50,054 bases of DNA, taken from NCBI GenBank assembly GCA_964513415.1, contig CAZEMX010000004.1:1-50054 (forward strand). The letters are read 5' to 3'. Both the position numbers and the translations under genes were made by a program. The notes below the pieces were generated by a model, which worked only from the letters and a program-made list of their open reading frames with translations, did not search any database and was not told the DNA's origin. Shown piece after piece: positions 39,692-49,056 of this stretch (positions are counted from its first letter, which is position 1; every line of letters begins with the position of its first letter). Source of the DNA: Methanomethylicus sp964513415. Lineage in GTDB: Archaea > Thermoproteota > Methanomethylicia > Methanomethylicales > Methanomethylicaceae.

Positions 39692-42008
39692 CGACAGCCC
39701 AGAGGTCTATACGATAAACCTGAGGGATGCCAACGACGAAGAATTGGTAGAGATCAGCGGCGAGATGGGCCTGGCGCTGAGCCTCGCCGAGATGAGGGCA
39801 CTCAAGAAGATCTTCACCAAAGCGCCAACGGACGTCGAGCTGCAGACCTTCGGGCAGACGTGGTCGGAGCACTGCATCCACAAGACGTTCAGGGGCGACG
39901 TGGTCACCGAGAGGGGAGTAGTGAGAAACCTGCTCAAGAGCTACATAGCCAAGGCGACCAACGAGCTCAACAAGCCGTGGTGCTTCTCGGTCTTCGAGGA
40001 CAATGCAGGGCTGGTCGAGTTCGACAAGTGCACGGTGGTGGCAGCCAAGGTGGAGACGCACAACCACCCGTCTGCTGTCGAGCCTTTCGGCGGAGCGGCG
40101 ACGGGCGTGGGAGGCGTCATAAGGGACATACTCGGCGTCTGGGGCGAGCCGATCGCGGTCTCGGATGTCCTCTGCTTCGGCCCGCTGGACGCGAAACAGG
40201 AGGAGCTCCCGCCGGGGGTGAAGCACCCCAAGTACATCTACAAGGGCGTCGTCGCTGGCGTCGGGAGCTATGGCAACAACATGGGTCTGCCGACGGTCTC
40301 AGGGGCAGTGATCTTCGACAGGCAGTACACAGGAAACGTTATCGTTTACTGCGGCGCGTTCGGCGTCCTCCCTAAGGAGAAGTATATCAAGGACACAAGG
40401 GAGGGCGACCTTGCAGTGCTGGCAGGGGGCAAGACAGGCAGGGACGGGATACACGGGGTCACCTTCGCGTCGGCAGACCTCTCGGAGGAGGCCGAAAGCC
40501 TCAGGTCCGCCGTCCAGATACCCAACCCGCTCGTCGAGGAGAGGCTGAGGAGGGCGACGCTGAGGATAAGGGACGGGAGGCTCGCGACGGGCGTAACCGA
40601 CCTTGGCGGAGGCGGAGTTTCCTGCGCCACCGGCGAGATGGCTTACAGGTCTGGGCTCGGGCTCACCGTCGATATCGGCAAGATGCACCTCAAGGAGCCC
40701 GACCTTGCGCCATGGGAGATATGGGTCTCGGAGTCCCAAGAGAGGATGCTCTACTCCATTCCTGAGGAGAAGTTCGGTAGCGTGTCGGAGATCCTTGAGG
40801 AGGAGGAGATAGAGTACTGCGTGCTTGGGAGGTTCGACAAGAGCGGCAGGCTGAGGGTTGTCATGGGGGAGGAGGTCGTCTGCGACCTCGATCTCGAGAC
40901 GCTATACTCGCCCCCCAAGGTCATAAGGAAGGCCAAGGAGGAGGTTTACCATCCAAAGAATGTCGAGCTCGAGGAGCCGAAGGACCTCGAGGGGGAGATA
41001 CTCTCGCTGCTCTCGGAACCAAACCTGAGGAGCAGGGAGGGCGTGATAAGGACATATGATCACGAGGTCAGGGCAGCCACCGCCATAAAGCCGCTCCAAG
41101 GACCGGAGGGCGGCCCGAATGATGCGGCGGTCCTGAAGCCGCTCAGCGACTCATGGATGGGGCTGGTCATATCATGCGGCCTGAACCCGTTCCTGCCGGA
41201 CGCGTATTGGATGGCGGCGGCATCGATAGAGGAGGCGGTCAGGAACAACGTCGCCGTCGGCGGCAGGAGGGTGGCGATCCTAGACAACTTCGTCTGGGGC
41301 AATCCTGAAAAGGAGGACAGGATGGGGAGCCTTCTGAGGGCGTGCGAGGCGTGCTATGACTTCTCGAAGGCGCTCGATGTGCCATTCATATCGGGAAAGG
41401 ACAGCCTTTACAACGAATCGCCGCTTGGACCAGTAAGGCCAACGCTGCTGATAACAGGGATAGGGATAATCCCCGACGTGAGGAGGGCCGTTACCACGGA
41501 GCTGAAGGGGGAAGGAAATCCGATCTACGTCATCGGGATGACCAAGGACGAACTAGGAGGGTCGGCTTACTACAGGTCGAAGGGGCTGGACGGGGGGGAA
41601 GTCCCGAAGGCGAACGGCCCCATGGCAAAGGCAGTCATGAGCGCACTGACGACAAGCATGGACATGGGGATCGTAAGGGCCTGCCATGACGTTTCCGAGG
41701 GCGGGATCGGCTTGGCGGCAGCAGAGATGGCTATAGCATCCCCTAGGCGGGGCATCAAGATGGACCTGAAGAGGGTCCCGTCTCAGACGAAGAGGAGCGA
41801 CAGCATCATCTTCTCCGAGTCGACGGGAAGGTTCCTCGTCGAGGCGGATGCCGGGAGGGCCGAGGAGTTTGAGAGGATATTCTATGGCCTGCCGGGAGCC
41901 AGGATAGGGGAGGTCGTCGATGGTTCGAGGCTGGCATTCATGGATATGGGCGGCAGGGAGTACAGCATAGATTCGAAGAGGCTCAGGCTTGCGTGGAGGG
42001 GATACTGA
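39663..42008 (+). CDS. purL: FGAM synthase large subunit
   Basis: The 781-residue enzyme converts FGAR to FGAM with ammonia from PurQ. Motifs are QTWSEHCIHKTF, KVETHNHPSAVEPFGGAATGVGG, GVTDLGGGGVSCA and a second-half CHDVSEGGIGLAAAE. The start is TTG 39663, eight bases after GGAGGT (39649-39654), which gives an overlap of 29 bases with purS. Upstream in-frame ATGs lie within purS and would add a non-conserved arginine-rich stretch. Confidence 0.93.
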   Translation: MRKALIKKASDSPEVYTINLRDANDEELVEISGEMGLALSLAEMRALKKIFTKAPTDVELQTFGQTWSEHCIHKTFRGDVVTERGVVRNLLKSYIAKATNELNKPWCFSVFEDNAGLVEFDKCTVVAAKVETHNHPSAVEPFGGAATGVGGVIRDILGVWGEPIAVSDVLCFGPLDAKQEELPPGVKHPKYIYKGVVAGVGSYGNNMGLPTVSGAVIFDRQYTGNVIVYCGAFGVLPKEKYIKDTREGDLAVLAGGKTGRDGIHGVTFASADLSEEAESLRSAVQIPNPLVEERLRRATLRIRDGRLATGVTDLGGGGVSCATGEMAYRSGLGLTVDIGKMHLKEPDLAPWEIWVSESQERMLYSIPEEKFGSVSEILEEEEIEYCVLGRFDKSGRLRVVMGEEVVCDLDLETLYSPPKVIRKAKEEVYHPKNVELEEPKDLEGEILSLLSEPNLRSREGVIRTYDHEVRAATAIKPLQGPEGGPNDAAVLKPLSDSWMGLVISCGLNPFLPDAYWMAAASIEEAVRNNVAVGGRRVAILDNFVWGNPEKEDRMGSLLRACEACYDFSKALDVPFISGKDSLYNESPLGPVRPTLLITGIGIIPDVRRAVTTELKGEGNPIYVIGMTKDELGGSAYYRSKGLDGGEVPKANGPMAKAVMSALTTSMDMGIVRACHDVSEGGIGLAAAEMAIASPRRGIKMDLKRVPSQTKRSDSIIFSESTGRFLVEADAGRAEEFERIFYGLPGARIGEVVDGSRLAFMDMGGREYSIDSKRLRLAWRGY

Positions 42009-42805
42009 TGAAATTGAAACAGGCAAAGGCTTGCGTGCTGAGGGTTGGCGGAACCAACTGTGACCTCGAGATCAGGGCAGCCCTCACGGAGCTCGGCCTC
42101 AACACAGACGTGCTCCATATGAACCAGGCGATAAAGAGGGGGCTCTCGGAGTACCAAATGCTCGTCTTCCCGGGCGGATTCTCATACGGCGACTATGTGA
42201 GGGCTGGCGCAATATGGGGGAAGGAGGTCGTGACGAGGCTTGGCAAGGACCTCGAGAGGTTCATAGACGAAGAGAAGCTCGTAATGGGCATATGCAACGG
42301 CTTCCAGGTGCTGGTCGAGACGGGGGCACTCCCAGGCGACGGCGCGTCTGCGAGCGGCATCCCGACCGCCGTACTTGCCAACAACAACTCCGCGAAGTAC
42401 GAGTGCCGGTGGGTCCGCCTTAAGGTCGAGTCGAAGAGGACACCCTTCACGTCTGCGCTGAACAAGGACCAGGTCATCGCGGTGCCGGTGGGGCATGGCG
42501 AGGGGAGGCTCGTGCTCCAGTCGGAGGGCATGCTGGAAGACCTCATCAGCGAGAGGCAGGTCGTATTCAGGTACGCGCTTGAGGACGGGAGCCCCGCCTG
42601 CGGCAAGTATCCGGAGAACCCTAACGGGGCAATCTTCGATATCGCGGGCATCTGCAACAAGAAGGGCAACGTGATGGGCATGATGCCGCACCCGGAGAGG
42701 GCATTCTACGGCTGGCAACTGCCGAGCTGGGGAGAGGGGCCGCCCGAGTTCGGGGATGGAAGGGCCATATTTGAGGGCGCAATAGCATACATAAAGAAGA
42801 TGTGA
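42008..42805 (+). CDS. purQ: FGAM synthase glutaminase subunit
   Basis: The 265-residue class I glutamine amidotransferase has the nucleophile C96 in GICNGFQVL, FPGGFSYGDYVRAG and the catalytic His-Glu in MMPHPERAF. ATG 42008 overlaps the purL stop (TGATG). It supplies ammonia for PurL and is the last gene of the purC-purQ cluster. Confidence 0.95.
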   Translation: MKLKQAKACVLRVGGTNCDLEIRAALTELGLNTDVLHMNQAIKRGLSEYQMLVFPGGFSYGDYVRAGAIWGKEVVTRLGKDLERFIDEEKLVMGICNGFQVLVETGALPGDGASASGIPTAVLANNNSAKYECRWVRLKVESKRTPFTSALNKDQVIAVPVGHGEGRLVLQSEGMLEDLISERQVVFRYALEDGSPACGKYPENPNGAIFDIAGICNKKGNVMGMMPHPERAFYGWQLPSWGEGPPEFGDGRAIFEGAIAYIKKM

Positions 42806-42869
42806 GCGCGGGGCTTCTGCGCCCGACCACATTTTACCGTATGGCGGGCAAGAGATAAGCGGGGCAGCA

Positions 42870-44405
42870 TCAGAGGCCATATACCCGCTCATACTTCGAG
42901 TTCAGGTAGCTAGCGAAGTGCCTCGGCTCCAATCCCTCCCCCGTTATTATCCGGAGCAGGTCTAGCGGGTTGTGGAGGTTTCCGTGCGAGTGCACGTTGC
43001 GGTTCAGCCACTCCCTCACGCCCAAGAAGCGCCCGTTCTGCACATGGCTGCGCCATTCAGGCATCTCCCTCTCCAGCTTTGCATGCAGTTGCCCGCAGAT
43101 GATGTTCCCGATCGCGTATGAGGGGAAGTAACCGAAGTACCCCTGCGACCAGTGGACATCCTGCAGAACGCCCTCCGCGTCGTCCTTGATATCGACCCCA
43201 AGGTACTTCGAGTACTTCTCATTCCAGACCTGTGGCAGCTCATCCACGCGCAGCCTCTCGGCAAATAGGTCGCGCTCGATCTCGAACCTTATGATTATGT
43301 GCATCGCGTACGTTGCCTCGTCTGCCTCGACCCGGATCTTCGAGGGCTTTACGACGTTGACGCCCTGCACCGCATCCCTGTAATCTAGCGCCGCGAGCTC
43401 CGGGGCAAGCAACTTCAGCTCCGGCAGGTAATAGGACCAGAACTCGGGCGATCGACCTATCACGTTCTCAACAAACCGCGACTGGGACTCGTGGAGGCAG
43501 AAGGAGCAGGCCGCGCCGACCGGCTGGAACATCCACTCGCGTGGCAGGCTCTGCTCATACATGGCATGCCCACCCTCATGGAGTATGGAAAAGAGCGACG
43601 AGACGAAGTTGTTCTCCATGTAGTGGGTCGTGATCCTCACGTCGTCATAGAACCCTATCGTGAAGGGATGCTCGGTCTCGTCAATCCGCCCCCGTGCCTT
43701 ATCGGATTCTATCTCGTACCCTATGAACTTAGCCAAGGAATTTGATATGCGCGACTGGCTCGCGGTCGGGACCGATACGCCTAGGGCGGCTAGATTGACC
43801 TTCGAGGATTCGGCGGACCACTTTGAGATTATTGGTGTGAGCAGGGCCTTGAGCTGATCGAAGGCATTCGAGATGGTATCCTGAGGGATCTTTGGGTCAA
43901 ACGAATCCAAGGCGGCGTCGTATGGCGTCTTCACTCCCTTGGGTTCCATGAGGAGGAGGGCTGCGCGCCTCTTGAGGTCAAACATCCGGCTCAGGTCCGG
44001 CTTGAATATGGAGAAGTCCTTCGCATGCTTTGCCTTGCGCCAGACGCTGAAGCACGCGACGCTGTGCTTGGAGGTCTCTGCCACGAGATCTTCTGGAAGC
44101 GCCACATTCTCTGAATATGCCCGCTTTATCAGGTAGACATTCCTGCGCTGCACCTCGGAGAGGGATGGATAATCGGCGTGGCTGAGAACCGCTTCGAGCA
44201 GCTGCCCCAGCTCAGGATCTATAGCCATCTTATGATCCATGCGGCTCAGCAATGCCAGCTGCTCGCCCCTGAGGGCGGAGCCTCCGGGGGGCATCTTGGT
44301 CTCCATGTCCCACTGCAGCATGGCCTCAGAGCTCAATAATACGGCGTAATCCCTGTACCTAGCGTTTAGGAGGTTGTAGCGCTCAATGAGTGCATTTGTG
44401 ACCAT
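42870..44405 (-). CDS. Thermostable carboxypeptidase (M32 family)
   Basis: The 511-residue metallo-carboxypeptidase has the zinc motif HEGGH at 276-280 (ILHEGGHAMYEQ), with LHESQSRFVENVIGRS providing the second Glu region, and IRVEADEATYAMHIIIRFEIER in the C-terminal third. M32 enzymes release C-terminal amino acids from peptides in the cytosol. A TATA box at 44441-44450 precedes the start. It is convergent with purQ. Confidence 0.93.
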   Translation of the reverse strand: MVTNALIERYNLLNARYRDYAVLLSSEAMLQWDMETKMPPGGSALRGEQLALLSRMDHKMAIDPELGQLLEAVLSHADYPSLSEVQRRNVYLIKRAYSENVALPEDLVAETSKHSVACFSVWRKAKHAKDFSIFKPDLSRMFDLKRRAALLLMEPKGVKTPYDAALDSFDPKIPQDTISNAFDQLKALLTPIISKWSAESSKVNLAALGVSVPTASQSRISNSLAKFIGYEIESDKARGRIDETEHPFTIGFYDDVRITTHYMENNFVSSLFSILHEGGHAMYEQSLPREWMFQPVGAACSFCLHESQSRFVENVIGRSPEFWSYYLPELKLLAPELAALDYRDAVQGVNVVKPSKIRVEADEATYAMHIIIRFEIERDLFAERLRVDELPQVWNEKYSKYLGVDIKDDAEGVLQDVHWSQGYFGYFPSYAIGNIICGQLHAKLEREMPEWRSHVQNGRFLGVREWLNRNVHSHGNLHNPLDLLRIITGEGLEPRHFASYLNSKYERVYGL

Positions 44406-44440
44406 TCAAGATCGCCACGATATGGATATTGTCAAGTCGG

Positions 44441-44450
44441 CAGTATATTA
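44441..44450 (-). promoter_or_regulatory. TATA box of the carboxypeptidase gene
   Basis: Minus-strand TTTAATATAC lies 36-45 bases before ATG 44405. Confidence 0.5.
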
Positions 44451-44543
44451 AAGAAGCGCAATTTTACCGCCGGGTCCTAGCAAGTAAGAAAATTATATTA
44501 CAAACTAATTATCGAGGGTAACAACAATAAAGGTGCCATTGTT

Positions 44544-45113
44544 GTGTCGTCAAAGGTTTTTAATCCCGGACCGTTGGGCCTAGCAGCATTCGCCATGACA
44601 ACCACTGTGCTATCGTTATACAACCTAGGTGCGCTTGCAGGGCTCGGAAAGAGCATGGTCATACCCCTGGCATTCGCTTACGGCGGGCTCATCCAGATCC
44701 TCGTAGGAATGTGGGAGGCCAAGGCAGGCAATACGTTTGGCTTCACCGCGTTCACATCGTACGGGGCATTCTGGTGGTATTATGCACTGGTCGGCACATT
44801 AGCCGCAATGGGCATAGTGACCGTCGACGCGGTGACTGCCGGCGTAGCGCTCATGCTTTGGGGGTTCCTCACATTCTACCTCTGGATTGCGTCGCTGAAG
44901 GCTAACAAAGCAACGAACCTAGTCTTCCTATTCCTCTTCATAACATTCTTCATACTAGGCATTGGAGACATCTCGGGCGTTGTTGCTGTAACGAGTGTGG
45001 GAGGGTTGATGGGCATAGTGACCGCCGCCACCGCTTGGTATGTGTCGGCGGCTGTCGTAATCAACGACGGCCTTGGGAAGCAGGCCCTGCCACTCGGCAA
45101 ACCGTTCAAGTAG
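44544..45113 (+). CDS. GPR1/FUN34/YaaH-family (SatP-like) acetate/succinate transporter
   Basis: The 189-residue protein has six predicted spans and the signature NPGPLGLAAFAMTT at the N-terminus. AYGGLIQILVGMWEAKAGNTFGFTAFTSYGAFWW is the conserved second and third span. Members move acetate, succinate or ammonium-linked acids across the membrane. GTG 44544 lies eight bases after AGGTG; TATA-like TTATATTA at about 44492-44499. A terminator follows at 45122-45148. Confidence 0.9.
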   Translation: MSSKVFNPGPLGLAAFAMTTTVLSLYNLGALAGLGKSMVIPLAFAYGGLIQILVGMWEAKAGNTFGFTAFTSYGAFWWYYALVGTLAAMGIVTVDAVTAGVALMLWGFLTFYLWIASLKANKATNLVFLFLFITFFILGIGDISGVVAVTSVGGLMGIVTAATAWYVSAAVVINDGLGKQALPLGKPFK

Positions 45114-45121
45114 AGAATGAA

Positions 45122-45148
45122 GGGGGATCGCCCCCGTCCACTTTTTTT
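45122..45148 (+). terminator. Hairpin and T-run after the acetate transporter
   Basis: GGGGG (45122-45126) pairs with CCCCC (45131-45135) over a four-base loop, and seven T follow at 45142-45148. Confidence 0.6.
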
Positions 45149-45153
45149 ATTCG

Positions 45154-45172
45154 ACTCCCGATGGCTGGGAGT
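45154..45172. promoter_or_regulatory. Inverted repeat before the ArsB/NhaD-like permease promoter
   Basis: ACTCCC (45154-45159) and GGGAGT (45167-45172) surround seven bases, and a TATA box (TCTATAAA, 45181-45188) follows nine bases later. It suits an activator or repressor site. Confidence 0.4.
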
Positions 45173-45180
45173 GATAGGCA

Positions 45181-45188
45181 TCTATAAA
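45181..45188 (+). promoter_or_regulatory. TATA box of the permease gene
   Basis: TCTATAAA lies about 45-52 bases before ATG 45233; the transcript would start near 45212. Confidence 0.5.
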
Positions 45189-45232
45189 TTGAAGGTCCAT
45201 TTTAGCCATGCATTGCCGGAGAGTTGCTTTAG

Positions 45233-46555
45233 ATGGAGCCCCTCCAGATAGCATCGTTGATCATATTGGTTGGAACGGTGGGCGCCATCATATGGGGGAA
45301 GGTCGACAGGGCAGCGGTTGCGATATTCGGAGCCGTCCTGATGATCCTTGTCGGGGCAATTACGGAGTATGATGCGTTCAGCCTCGTCGACTGGAATGTC
45401 ATAATCCTCATAATAAGCATGTGGATACTGGCAGGGTACTTCGGCAAGACGGGCATCCCGGAGGTCTTGGCGCACAAGGCAGTGGGATGGTCGAGAGGGT
45501 CAGTCAGCACTTTCATGATACTGCTTGGGGGCATGGCAGGCCTGGTGTCCCTCTTCGTTGATAACATACTGGTCATATTGATATTCGCTCCAGTGGCCCT
45601 GCACATCACGCGGCTGATGAAGACTGACCCCATACCGTTCGTCATATTTATTGGCCTCTGCGCCAACTTCACGGGGTCAGCCCTTCTGATAGGCGATCTT
45701 CCGCCGCAGATGTTGCACAGCGTCTCCGGAATTGAGTTCCTAGGGTTCATATGGAGCGATGGGAGACCGTCATCGTTCATCATACTCATGGTCACTTTTG
45801 CAGTCCTGCTGGCGCTCTTCAAGGTGAGGTTTGACAGGACTTTCAAGAAAGATGCTAAGGCGAGGGATGCCTTCGCGCTCATAGGTCCGGAGGGCGGCGC
45901 CTATTTGAAGGACAGGAAGGCCGCAGCGATAGTGGTGGCGTTCTTCGTCGGAACCATCATCGCGCTATCATTGAGGCAGTATATAGGGCTCCAGCTGGGG
46001 GCGATCGCCCTTATCGGAGCCGCTTCGCTCGTGCTAGTGATGGAAGCCCTCGGTGACAGGGTAAAGCGACCATCCTTCGAAGAGACGCTCACGTCTCTCG
46101 ATTGGAGGTCCGTGCTCTTCTACATAGCGCTCTTCGTGCTCATCGGGAGCATAGAGAGGCAAGGCCTTATCGAGATGGCGGCCGATGCGCTCGCCCCCGC
46201 GCTCGTGTCCAGCGAAGCGATAGGCGTCTCGGTAGTATACTGGGCAACAGTCCCGGTTGTAGGGGTCCTGGAGCACGATGCCTACATACTCGCATTCCTC
46301 TACCTGATAAGGGATTTGGCGGCACAGGGAGCGATAAACCCATGGCCGTACTGGTGGTCTATACTCTGGGCAGGAACGCTGGGCAGTAATCTGACCGTGG
46401 CAGGGGCGCCGGCCTTGCTGGCGGCACTGAACCTATGCGAGAAGGAGGGGTGCAAGGTCCACCTGAGGCGCTTCCTGGGCTTGAGCCTGCCCTTCGTCCT
46501 CATATCGGTCGCAGTATGCTATCTCCTCATGACGATATTCTGGGTCCTGATCTGA
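45233..46555 (+). CDS. ArsB/NhaD-type ion permease
   Basis: The 440-residue protein of the IT superfamily has about eleven spans. The first half has SLFVDNILVILIFAPVALHI, the usual DN motif; the equivalent second-half region reads VLEHDAYILAFLYLIRD, where most ArsB/NhaD relatives have a shorter SN/DN-P motif. IGSIERQGLIEMAADAL and GSNLTVAGAPALLAA also match the family. Candidates for the substrate are Na+, arsenite, a dicarboxylate or silicate; the sequence does not decide. It is preceded by an inverted repeat at its promoter. Confidence 0.85.
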   Translation: MEPLQIASLIILVGTVGAIIWGKVDRAAVAIFGAVLMILVGAITEYDAFSLVDWNVIILIISMWILAGYFGKTGIPEVLAHKAVGWSRGSVSTFMILLGGMAGLVSLFVDNILVILIFAPVALHITRLMKTDPIPFVIFIGLCANFTGSALLIGDLPPQMLHSVSGIEFLGFIWSDGRPSSFIILMVTFAVLLALFKVRFDRTFKKDAKARDAFALIGPEGGAYLKDRKAAAIVVAFFVGTIIALSLRQYIGLQLGAIALIGAASLVLVMEALGDRVKRPSFEETLTSLDWRSVLFYIALFVLIGSIERQGLIEMAADALAPALVSSEAIGVSVVYWATVPVVGVLEHDAYILAFLYLIRDLAAQGAINPWPYWWSILWAGTLGSNLTVAGAPALLAALNLCEKEGCKVHLRRFLGLSLPFVLISVAVCYLLMTIFWVLI

Positions 46556-46654
46556 TCCTTAAGACATCACCTATCTTCCTCCTTGGAATGTGGTTATAAT
46601 TCGATTCAGGGCTGCCTCAAGATGAGGGTTCGCAAGGAGGCAGTTATGGTGAAA

Positions 46655-46674
46655 TATATTGGTGGTCCAATATA
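46655..46674. promoter_or_regulatory. Perfect inverted repeat before the AbrB-PhoU gene
   Basis: TATATTGG (46655-46662) and CCAATATA (46667-46674) are perfect eight-base arms around TGGT. It lies 69 bases before ATG 46744, upstream of several TATA-like elements. Confidence 0.55.
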
Positions 46675-46676
46675 GG

Positions 46677-46711
46677 GAATCAATATATATTAGATTCAAA
46701 TAGTATATATA
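46677..46711 (+). promoter_or_regulatory. Second inverted repeat and TATA region of the AbrB-PhoU gene
   Basis: GAATC (46677-46681) and GATTC (46693-46697) flank AATATATATTA. AGTATATATAG follows at about 46702-46712, and AGTATATA recurs near 46732. At least two of these could serve as TATA boxes. Confidence 0.45.
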
Positions 46712-46743
46712 GTAGAAAATACAGTATATACGAAGGCAGGGGG

Positions 46744-47772
46744 ATGCCTACGGGCACTAGGAAAGTCCAGAAGGTAGGGAAGTCCACATTCACGGTATCG
46801 CTTCCGCAGGAATGGGTAAAGAAGAACAGGGTGCAGGCCCAGACAGAGGTCGACATACAGACCCTTTCAGACGGCAACCTGAAGATAGCGACGATGGACA
46901 ACGCCAAGGGCGTCTCCCAGAACAGGGAGATAACAATAGTTACGAAGGAGTCTGACGCCGGCTATCTTGTTCGCGAGGCACTTGCCGCATATATAGCCAA
47001 TTATGACATAATCAAGCTCGATCTGACAGGACTCACGCTGGATCCCACGGCACGAAATAAGATCAGGCGCATGATCAAGTACAAGATGGCAGGAGGGGAG
47101 ATCATTGAGGAGTCGGTCAATTACATCACGATCCAAATCCTCCTCAGGCCCTACGAGTTCCCGTTGGACAAGCTGCTCATGCGAATGGCGACGATGGTCA
47201 AGGATATGCTCGCTGACATATCTAAGGCAATAGACCGGAAGGACAAAGACATCCTCAGGGATGTAATGGAAAGGGACGAGGACGTCGACAAGCTTTACTT
47301 CATGGGCAGCAGATGGCTGACGAACATAATGTCCGACATGAGCTCTCTCAAGGATTACGGCGTCAGGGACCTGAAGGACTGCCTCGAGTACAAGCTGGCA
47401 TTCAGGCATATAGAGAGGGTTGCGGACCACGTCTACAGGATAGCAAGCAAGTTCATGGAGGTCATCGACGGCATCGATTCGGATCTCGCGACTACGATCG
47501 TCAGCAATATCGAGATCGCAGGAAACGTCTTCATAAGATCGGTCAATTGCCTGCAGAATGGGAGCCTCACCGAGGCGAACAAGGCGATTCATGATGCAAG
47601 GAAGGCAAGCGTCGGCGCGGAGGAGCTGATGAGGCGCGTCATCGACCAAGACCTCCATACTAAGGTCATCGGCGCCATGATAATCGTCATAGATTCGACC
47701 CGCAGGATTGCAGAGTACGGGATAGGAATTGCGGAGCTTGCGTTCAACATCCACGTCTCGGCAGAGATGTGA
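46744..47772 (+). CDS. AbrB-PhoU-type phosphate regulator
   Basis: The 342-residue protein starts with an AbrB/SpoVT-like DNA-binding domain (RKVQKVGKSTFTVSLPQEWVKKN) and continues with PhoU-type three-helix bundles containing RDKD and ERVADHVYRI, the latter being the PhoU metal-binding motif, with a second set near the C-terminus (SVGAEELMRRVID and RRIAEYG). Archaeal AbrB-PhoU fusions are annotated as phosphate uptake regulators. Several palindromes in front of it suggest autoregulation. No Pst or Pit transporter is next to it. Confidence 0.88.
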   Translation: MPTGTRKVQKVGKSTFTVSLPQEWVKKNRVQAQTEVDIQTLSDGNLKIATMDNAKGVSQNREITIVTKESDAGYLVREALAAYIANYDIIKLDLTGLTLDPTARNKIRRMIKYKMAGGEIIEESVNYITIQILLRPYEFPLDKLLMRMATMVKDMLADISKAIDRKDKDILRDVMERDEDVDKLYFMGSRWLTNIMSDMSSLKDYGVRDLKDCLEYKLAFRHIERVADHVYRIASKFMEVIDGIDSDLATTIVSNIEIAGNVFIRSVNCLQNGSLTEANKAIHDARKASVGAEELMRRVIDQDLHTKVIGAMIIVIDSTRRIAEYGIGIAELAFNIHVSAEM

Positions 47773-47808
47773 CGGCGGCCGGCAGGCAAGTTGTTCGGTG
47801 GCGCCCTT

Positions 47809-48969
47809 TCAAAGCATGCTAGGCAGGACATGCTCGATCCGGCGCATGGCTTCCTCGAGCTTCTCCGAGGCGACGGTGTATGCTATCCGAACGTGCCCCT
47901 TGCCTGCTTCCCCGAATGACGAGCCCGGAACGACAGCCACGTGCGCCTTCTCGAGAATCTGCTCGCAGAACCGCAGATCGTCCATGCCGCCAATTCCCGG
48001 GAAGATGTAGAAGGCGCCCCCTGGTTTTGAAACGCTGAACTCACGAATGTCCCTAAGGAGGGAGTGGATCCGATCCCGGCGCTTCTGGTACTCAAGGCGC
48101 ATAGACTCGGCGGCCTTCCTGCTCCGGGGATCGCCCAGAGCCCTTGCGGCGGCATACTGCGCAAATGCAACAGGGCACGCGTCTAGATACATCTGCAACT
48201 TGATCATCTTCTCGATGGCGGTGGGGTCAGCAACGACATAGCCGAGCCGCCAGCCGGTCATTGCATATGCCTTGGAGAAGCTGTTGATTGTGATAGTACT
48301 ATCTGCCATCCCCTCAAGTGAGGCGATGCTCACGTGGGCGTTTCCGTCATAGACAAGCGCCTCGTAGACCTCATCAGAGATCACCCTCAAGCGGTGCTCC
48401 ACGGCAACTGTGGCGATCTCCTCAAGTTGCTTCCTAGATAAGACCGCCCCGGTCGGGTTGTTTGGAGAGTTGAGGAGTATGCAGCGAGTCTTCTTGGTCA
48501 CTGCGCGGCTGAGCGACTCGGAGCTGATCGAGAAGCCGCAGCTCTCGTCTGTAGCCACCTCGACGGCGCTTCCACCGGCTATCGTGACGGCGGCCTTGTG
48601 GGTCACGAAGCAAGGCGACGGAATGAGGACCTCCTCGCCTGCTCTCAGGAACGCTGCCAGCGCGAGGGTTATTGCCTGGTTCGCGCCGACGGTGACCATG
48701 ATGTTGCGGTCAGGATCGGCATCGATCGAGTTCTCCGACCGCAGCTTGCCTGCCAGCGCGTCCCTCAGCATCTGCAGACCGGAGTTGGGGGTGTAGTGCG
48801 TATAGCCGAGGTCGAGCGCCTCCTTCGCATATTCCCGGATGTGCAGAGGCGTGTCGAAGTCCGGCTCACCGATCCCCAGCGAGATAGCGTCAGGGTAGCG
48901 GCTGGCAAGCTCGAAGAGGCGGCGTATGCCCGATGGAGGCACATGGTCGAGGCGTTCTGAAAGCGACAT
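47809..48969 (-). CDS. Class I/II PLP aminotransferase (AspC-like)
   Basis: The 386-residue enzyme has the PLP lysine in NSFSKAYAMTGWRLGY, NSPNNPTGAVLSR, YEALVYDGNAH and the start SERLDHVPPSGIRRLFELA. AspC-like archaeal enzymes use aspartate, aromatic or other amino acids; the specificity cannot be read here. A TATA element within the imperfect palindrome at 49007-49020 precedes the start, and the gene is convergent with the AbrB-PhoU gene. Confidence 0.92.
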   Translation of the reverse strand: MSLSERLDHVPPSGIRRLFELASRYPDAISLGIGEPDFDTPLHIREYAKEALDLGYTHYTPNSGLQMLRDALAGKLRSENSIDADPDRNIMVTVGANQAITLALAAFLRAGEEVLIPSPCFVTHKAAVTIAGGSAVEVATDESCGFSISSESLSRAVTKKTRCILLNSPNNPTGAVLSRKQLEEIATVAVEHRLRVISDEVYEALVYDGNAHVSIASLEGMADSTITINSFSKAYAMTGWRLGYVVADPTAIEKMIKLQMYLDACPVAFAQYAAARALGDPRSRKAAESMRLEYQKRRDRIHSLLRDIREFSVSKPGGAFYIFPGIGGMDDLRFCEQILEKAHVAVVPGSSFGEAGKGHVRIAYTVASEKLEEAMRRIEHVLPSML

Positions 48970-49006
48970 TCGTTGACACCAAGCAAGATTGAGATTTGGC
49001 GTAGGG

Positions 49007-49020
49007 ATCCTTAAAAGGAT
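49007..49020 (-). promoter_or_regulatory. Palindromic TATA region of the aminotransferase gene
   Basis: ATCCTT-AA-AAGGAT contains a TATA-like core and lies about 38-51 bases before ATG 48969. Confidence 0.4.
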
Positions 49021-49056
49021 GACCTTGCCGCCTGACCGCCTGACCGCCCCCTTCTG

